From: Pseudomonas sp. S09G 359
Lineage (GTDB): Bacteria > Pseudomonadota > Gammaproteobacteria > Pseudomonadales > Pseudomonadaceae
Reading direction: 5' to 3'
DNA: 64,000 nucleotides
NCBI RefSeq assembly: GCF_002843605.1
Contig: NZ_CP025263.1
Location: forward strand, 6,127,501 to 6,191,500
Shown here: piece by piece, positions 61,664 through 64,000 of the stretch
Position numbering within the stretch: the first letter of the stretch is position 1
Layout of the letters: every line of letters begins with the position of its first letter
The notes under the pieces: model-generated
What the model was told of the DNA's origin: nothing
What the model saw: only the letters and a program-made list of their open reading frames with translations
Databases searched by the model: none
Program-made: the position numbers and the translations under genes

Positions 61664-61738
61664 ATGACCTGGTCCAAACCTGCTTACACTGATCTGCGCA
61701 TTGGTTTCGAAGTCACCATGTACTTCGCCAGCCGTTAA
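61664..61738 (+). CDS. pqqA: PQQ precursor peptide PqqA
   Basis: 24-residue ribosomal peptide ([20 protein letters not shown]...) whose Glu16 and Tyr20 are cross-linked by PqqE and become the PQQ skeleton. The E-x3-Y core is intact (EVTMY). Ribosome binding site TAGGAG 10 nt upstream. It is too short for usual gene-length cutoffs and is easily missed. Confidence 0.98.
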   Translation: MTWSKPAYTDLRIGFEVTMYFASR

Positions 61739-61753
61739 TCCGCTGGGTAATAC

Positions 61754-61786
61754 AACGCCTCGGTTCGCCCGGGGCGTTTTTGTTTT
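61754..61786 (+). terminator. Hairpin terminator/attenuator between pqqA and pqqB
   Basis: Ten-bp stem AACGCCTCGG (61754-61763) with CCGGGGCGTT (61769-61778), loop TTCGC, one G-T pair, followed by TTTTTGTTTT. It lies 15 nt after pqqA. High expression of the peptide over the enzymes is explained by partial termination here. Confidence 0.85.
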
Positions 61787-61809
61787 GAGCTTTGCTTGAT
61801 GGAGCGGCC

Positions 61810-62721
61810 ATGTTTGTCCAGATTCTAGGTTCCGCCGCCGGCGGTGGTTTCCCGCAGTGGAACTGCAACTGCGTGAACTGCACGGGTTTTCGTGACGGCA
61901 GCCTGCGGGCGCAGGCACGTACGCAATCGTCCATCGCGATTTCCGACGACGGCGTGAATTGGGTGCTGTGCAATGCCTCGCCGGATATCCGCGCGCAACT
62001 CCAAGGCTTCGCACCGATGCAACCCGGGCGCGCCCTGCGTGACACTGGCATCAGCGCGATCATCCTGATGGACAGCCAGATCGACCACACCACCGGCCTG
62101 CTGAGCCTGCGCGAGGGCTGCCCGCACCAGGTGTGGTGCACCGACATGGTCCACGAGGACTTGAGCACCGGCTTCCCGCTGTTCACCATGCTCACCCACT
62201 GGAACGGTGGCCTGGCCTGGAACCGCATCGAGCTGGACGCCAGCTTCAGCATCCCGGCCTGCCCCAACCTGCGCTTCACCCCGCTGCCCCTGCGCAGCGC
62301 GGCGCCGCCCTACTCGCCACACCGCTTCGACCCGCACCCGGGCGACAACATCGGCCTGATCGTCGAAGACCTGCGCACCGGCGGCAAACTGTTCTACGCC
62401 CCCGGCCTGGGCAAGGTCGACGCGCCGTTGCTGGAGATCATGGCCGGCAGCGACTGCCTGCTGGTGGACGGCACGATGTGGGATGACGATGAAATGCAGC
62501 GCCGTGGCGTCGGCACCCGCACCGGCCGCGAAATGGGCCACCTGGCGCAGAACGGCCCCGGCGGCATGCTCGAAGTGCTGGAACAGTTGCCCGAGCAACG
62601 CAAGGTGCTTATCCACATCAACAACACCAACCCGATCCTCGATGAAGACTCTCCCGAGCGAGCGGAGCTGGTGCGGCGCAATGTCGAAGTAGCTTACGAC
62701 GGCATGAGCATTGAACTGTAG
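61810..62721 (+). CDS. pqqB: PqqB, metallo-beta-lactamase-fold PQQ synthesis protein
   Basis: 303 residues, metallo-hydrolase fold; proposed to hydroxylate the Tyr of the cross-linked Glu-Tyr intermediate. Landmarks: [17 protein letters not shown] at the N-terminus and metal-ligand [10 protein letters not shown] (near 92), where the usual HxHxDH is changed, as in known PqqB. The start at 61810 follows GGAGCGG; an in-frame start 18 nt earlier is less likely. Confidence 0.96.
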   Translation: MFVQILGSAAGGGFPQWNCNCVNCTGFRDGSLRAQARTQSSIAISDDGVNWVLCNASPDIRAQLQGFAPMQPGRALRDTGISAIILMDSQIDHTTGLLSLREGCPHQVWCTDMVHEDLSTGFPLFTMLTHWNGGLAWNRIELDASFSIPACPNLRFTPLPLRSAAPPYSPHRFDPHPGDNIGLIVEDLRTGGKLFYAPGLGKVDAPLLEIMAGSDCLLVDGTMWDDDEMQRRGVGTRTGREMGHLAQNGPGGMLEVLEQLPEQRKVLIHINNTNPILDEDSPERAELVRRNVEVAYDGMSIEL

Positions 62722-62732
62722 GAGCTACCGAC

Positions 62733-63485
62733 ATGACTGACACGCCATTCACCACTGCCGAATTCGAAGCCGCGTTGCGCGCCAAGGGCGCCTTCTACCA
62801 TATCCATCACCCATATCACGTGGCGATGTACGAAGGCCGCGCCAGCCGCGAGCAGATCCAGGGCTGGGTCGCCAACCGCTTCTACTATCAGGTGAACATC
62901 CCGCTGAAAGACGCCGCGATCCTGGCCAACTGCCCGGACCGCGAAATCCGCCGCGAGTGGATCCAGCGCCTGCTCGACCACGATGGCGCGCCCGGTGAAG
63001 ACGGCGGCATCGAAGCCTGGCTGCGCCTGGGCCAGGCGGTCGGCCTCGACCCGGACCAACTGCGCTCCCAGGAACTGGTGCTGCCCGGCGTGCGTTTTGC
63101 GGTGGACGCCTACGTCAACTTCGCCCGTCGCGCCAGCTGGCAGGAAGCCGCCAGCAGTTCGCTGACCGAGCTGTTCGCGCCGCAGATCCACCAGTCGCGC
63201 CTCGACAGCTGGCCGCAGCATTACCCCTGGATCGACCCGGCCGGCTACGAATATTTCCGTACGCGCCTGGGCCAGGCTCGCCGCGATGTGGAACATGGGC
63301 TGGCAATCACGCTGCAGCACTACACCACCCGTGAGGGCCAGGAGCGCATGCTGGAAATCCTGCAGTTCAAACTCGACATCCTGTGGAGCATGCTGGATGC
63401 CATGAGCATGGCCTACGAACTCAAGCGCCCGCCGTATCACAGCGTGACCGACCAGCGGGTGTGGCATAAGGGGATCACCCTATGA
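62733..63485 (+). CDS. pqqC: Pyrroloquinoline-quinone synthase
   Basis: Cofactor-free oxidase for the last step: ring closure and eight-electron oxidation of AHQQ to PQQ. 250 residues, all-helical TenA-like fold, with the [29 protein letters not shown] signature and [18 protein letters not shown] (near 188). It starts 11 nt after pqqB and overlaps pqqD by 4 nt. Confidence 0.97.
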   Translation: MTDTPFTTAEFEAALRAKGAFYHIHHPYHVAMYEGRASREQIQGWVANRFYYQVNIPLKDAAILANCPDREIRREWIQRLLDHDGAPGEDGGIEAWLRLGQAVGLDPDQLRSQELVLPGVRFAVDAYVNFARRASWQEAASSSLTELFAPQIHQSRLDSWPQHYPWIDPAGYEYFRTRLGQARRDVEHGLAITLQHYTTREGQERMLEILQFKLDILWSMLDAMSMAYELKRPPYHSVTDQRVWHKGITL

Positions 63486-63757
63486 GCTTTGATCGCAGCA
63501 GAACACCGACCTGGCGCCCGGGCTATCGCTACCAGTACGAGCCCGCGCAAAAAGGCCATGTGTTGCTCTACCCCGAGGGCATGATCAAGCTCAATGACAG
63601 CGCCGCGCTGATCGGCGGCTTGATCGACGGCGAGCGTGACGTGGCGGCCATCATCGCCGAGCTGGATAAGCAATTCCCAGGCGTGCCTGAGCTGGGTGAT
63701 GACATCGAGCAATTCATGGAGGTCGCCCGTGCTGAGCACTGGATCACCCTTGCCTGA
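63482..63757 (+). CDS. pqqD: PQQ peptide chaperone PqqD
   Basis: 91-residue RiPP recognition element that binds PqqA and presents it to PqqE. Winged-helix fold with [27 protein letters not shown] and a typical [13 protein letters not shown] segment near 52. ATGA overlap with pqqC; pqqE begins inside its 3' end. Confidence 0.95.
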   Translation: MSFDRSRTPTWRPGYRYQYEPAQKGHVLLYPEGMIKLNDSAALIGGLIDGERDVAAIIAELDKQFPGVPELGDDIEQFMEVARAEHWITLA

Positions 63758-64000
63758 AAAGCCGGCCATTGGCCTGCCGCTGTGGCTGCTGGCCGAGCTG
63801 ACCTACCGCTGCCCGTTGCAGTGCCCGTACTGCTCCAACCCGCTAGATTTTGCCGAGCAGGGCAAGGAGCTGAGTACCGAACAGTGGATCAAGGTATTTC
63901 GCGAAGCCCGCGAAATGGGTGCCGCGCAGTTGGGGTTTTCCGGCGGTGAGCCACTGGTGCGTCAGGACCTCGCGGCGCTGATCGCCGAGGCGCGTAAATT
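63729..64000 (+). CDS. pqqE: PqqE, radical SAM enzyme, cut by window end
   Basis: Radical SAM enzyme that joins Glu and Tyr of PqqA. Only the first 90 codons are present. The cluster-binding motif is C28-x3-C32-x2-C35 ([10 protein letters not shown]) and the SAM motif GGEP follows (FSGGEPLVR). The start is taken as GTG 63729, which overlaps pqqD by 29 nt; an in-frame TTG at 63750 is the alternative. Confidence 0.95.
   Translation, partial: MLSTGSPLPEKPAIGLPLWLLAELTYRCPLQCPYCSNPLDFAEQGKELSTEQWIKVFREAREMGAAQLGFSGGEPLVRQDLAALIAEARK

Overview
The window is a gene-dense, GC-rich stretch of ordinary chromosome from a Pseudomonas, most likely of the P. fluorescens group. The evidence is the gene order (tyrS, anmK, erpA, argC, coq7, vfr, trp, lptD to glpE, prkA, cca, rpsU, dnaG, rpoD, dav, pqq), the presence of Vfr, AmgK/MurU and DavB/DavA, and several inverted repeat pairs built on the GTGGGAGCGGGCTTG core that is typical of P. 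fluorescens REP/REPIN elements. No prophage, transposase, CRISPR array, plasmid gene or obvious island was seen. All genes look intact except the two cut by the window edges (tyrS and pqqE).

Layout. 1-11.5 kb: tyrS (partial), an M23 envelope peptidase followed directly by anmK, then erpA, argC, hemJ, a nitronate monooxygenase-like gene, a DUF805 membrane protein, an SDR, a HIT protein, coq7, an OsmC protein and vfr. 11.5-19 kb, mostly minus strand: a lipoate ligase-like gene, and rpe-gph-trpE-trpG-trpD-trpC read from right to left, then an iron-dependent alcohol dehydrogenase. 19-26.6 kb: a PotABCD-type ABC importer and a two-component system whose kinase has a periplasmic solute-binding domain. 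26.7-38 kb: a DUF3530 protein, djlA, murU-amgK, and the divergent lptD-surA-pdxA-rsmA-apaG-apaH-glpE run. 38-47 kb: prkA-yeaH-ycgB, cca, folK/folB, plsY and tsaD. 47-56 kb: rpsU-dnaG-rpoD, a large GGDEF/EAL sensor and a CAT-anticodon tRNA. 56-64 kb: an Lrp-type regulator, davB-davA (lysine to 5-aminovalerate) and pqqFABCDE.

How the genes work together. Envelope building is a recurrent theme: AnmK, AmgK and MurU form most of the anhydro-MurNAc recycling route, next to an M23 peptidase and the outer-membrane assembly genes lptD and surA. A second theme is translation and replication housekeeping (tyrS, rsmA, cca, tsaD, rpsU, dnaG, rpoD, tRNA). A third is redox metabolism, with PQQ synthesis downstream of lysine catabolism.

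I did not find a convincing undescribed multi-gene system. The observations most worth checking are regulatory: a 12-bp terminator-like hairpin that buries the ribosome binding site of cca; a second, in-frame pqqA start with a stronger ribosome binding site 48 nt upstream; abutted partial REP copies shared by two loci; a REP pair inside the ABC-transporter operon; and a tRNA promoter whose -10 box overlaps the stop codon of the preceding gene. Promoter calls are motif readings by eye and are given low confidence.
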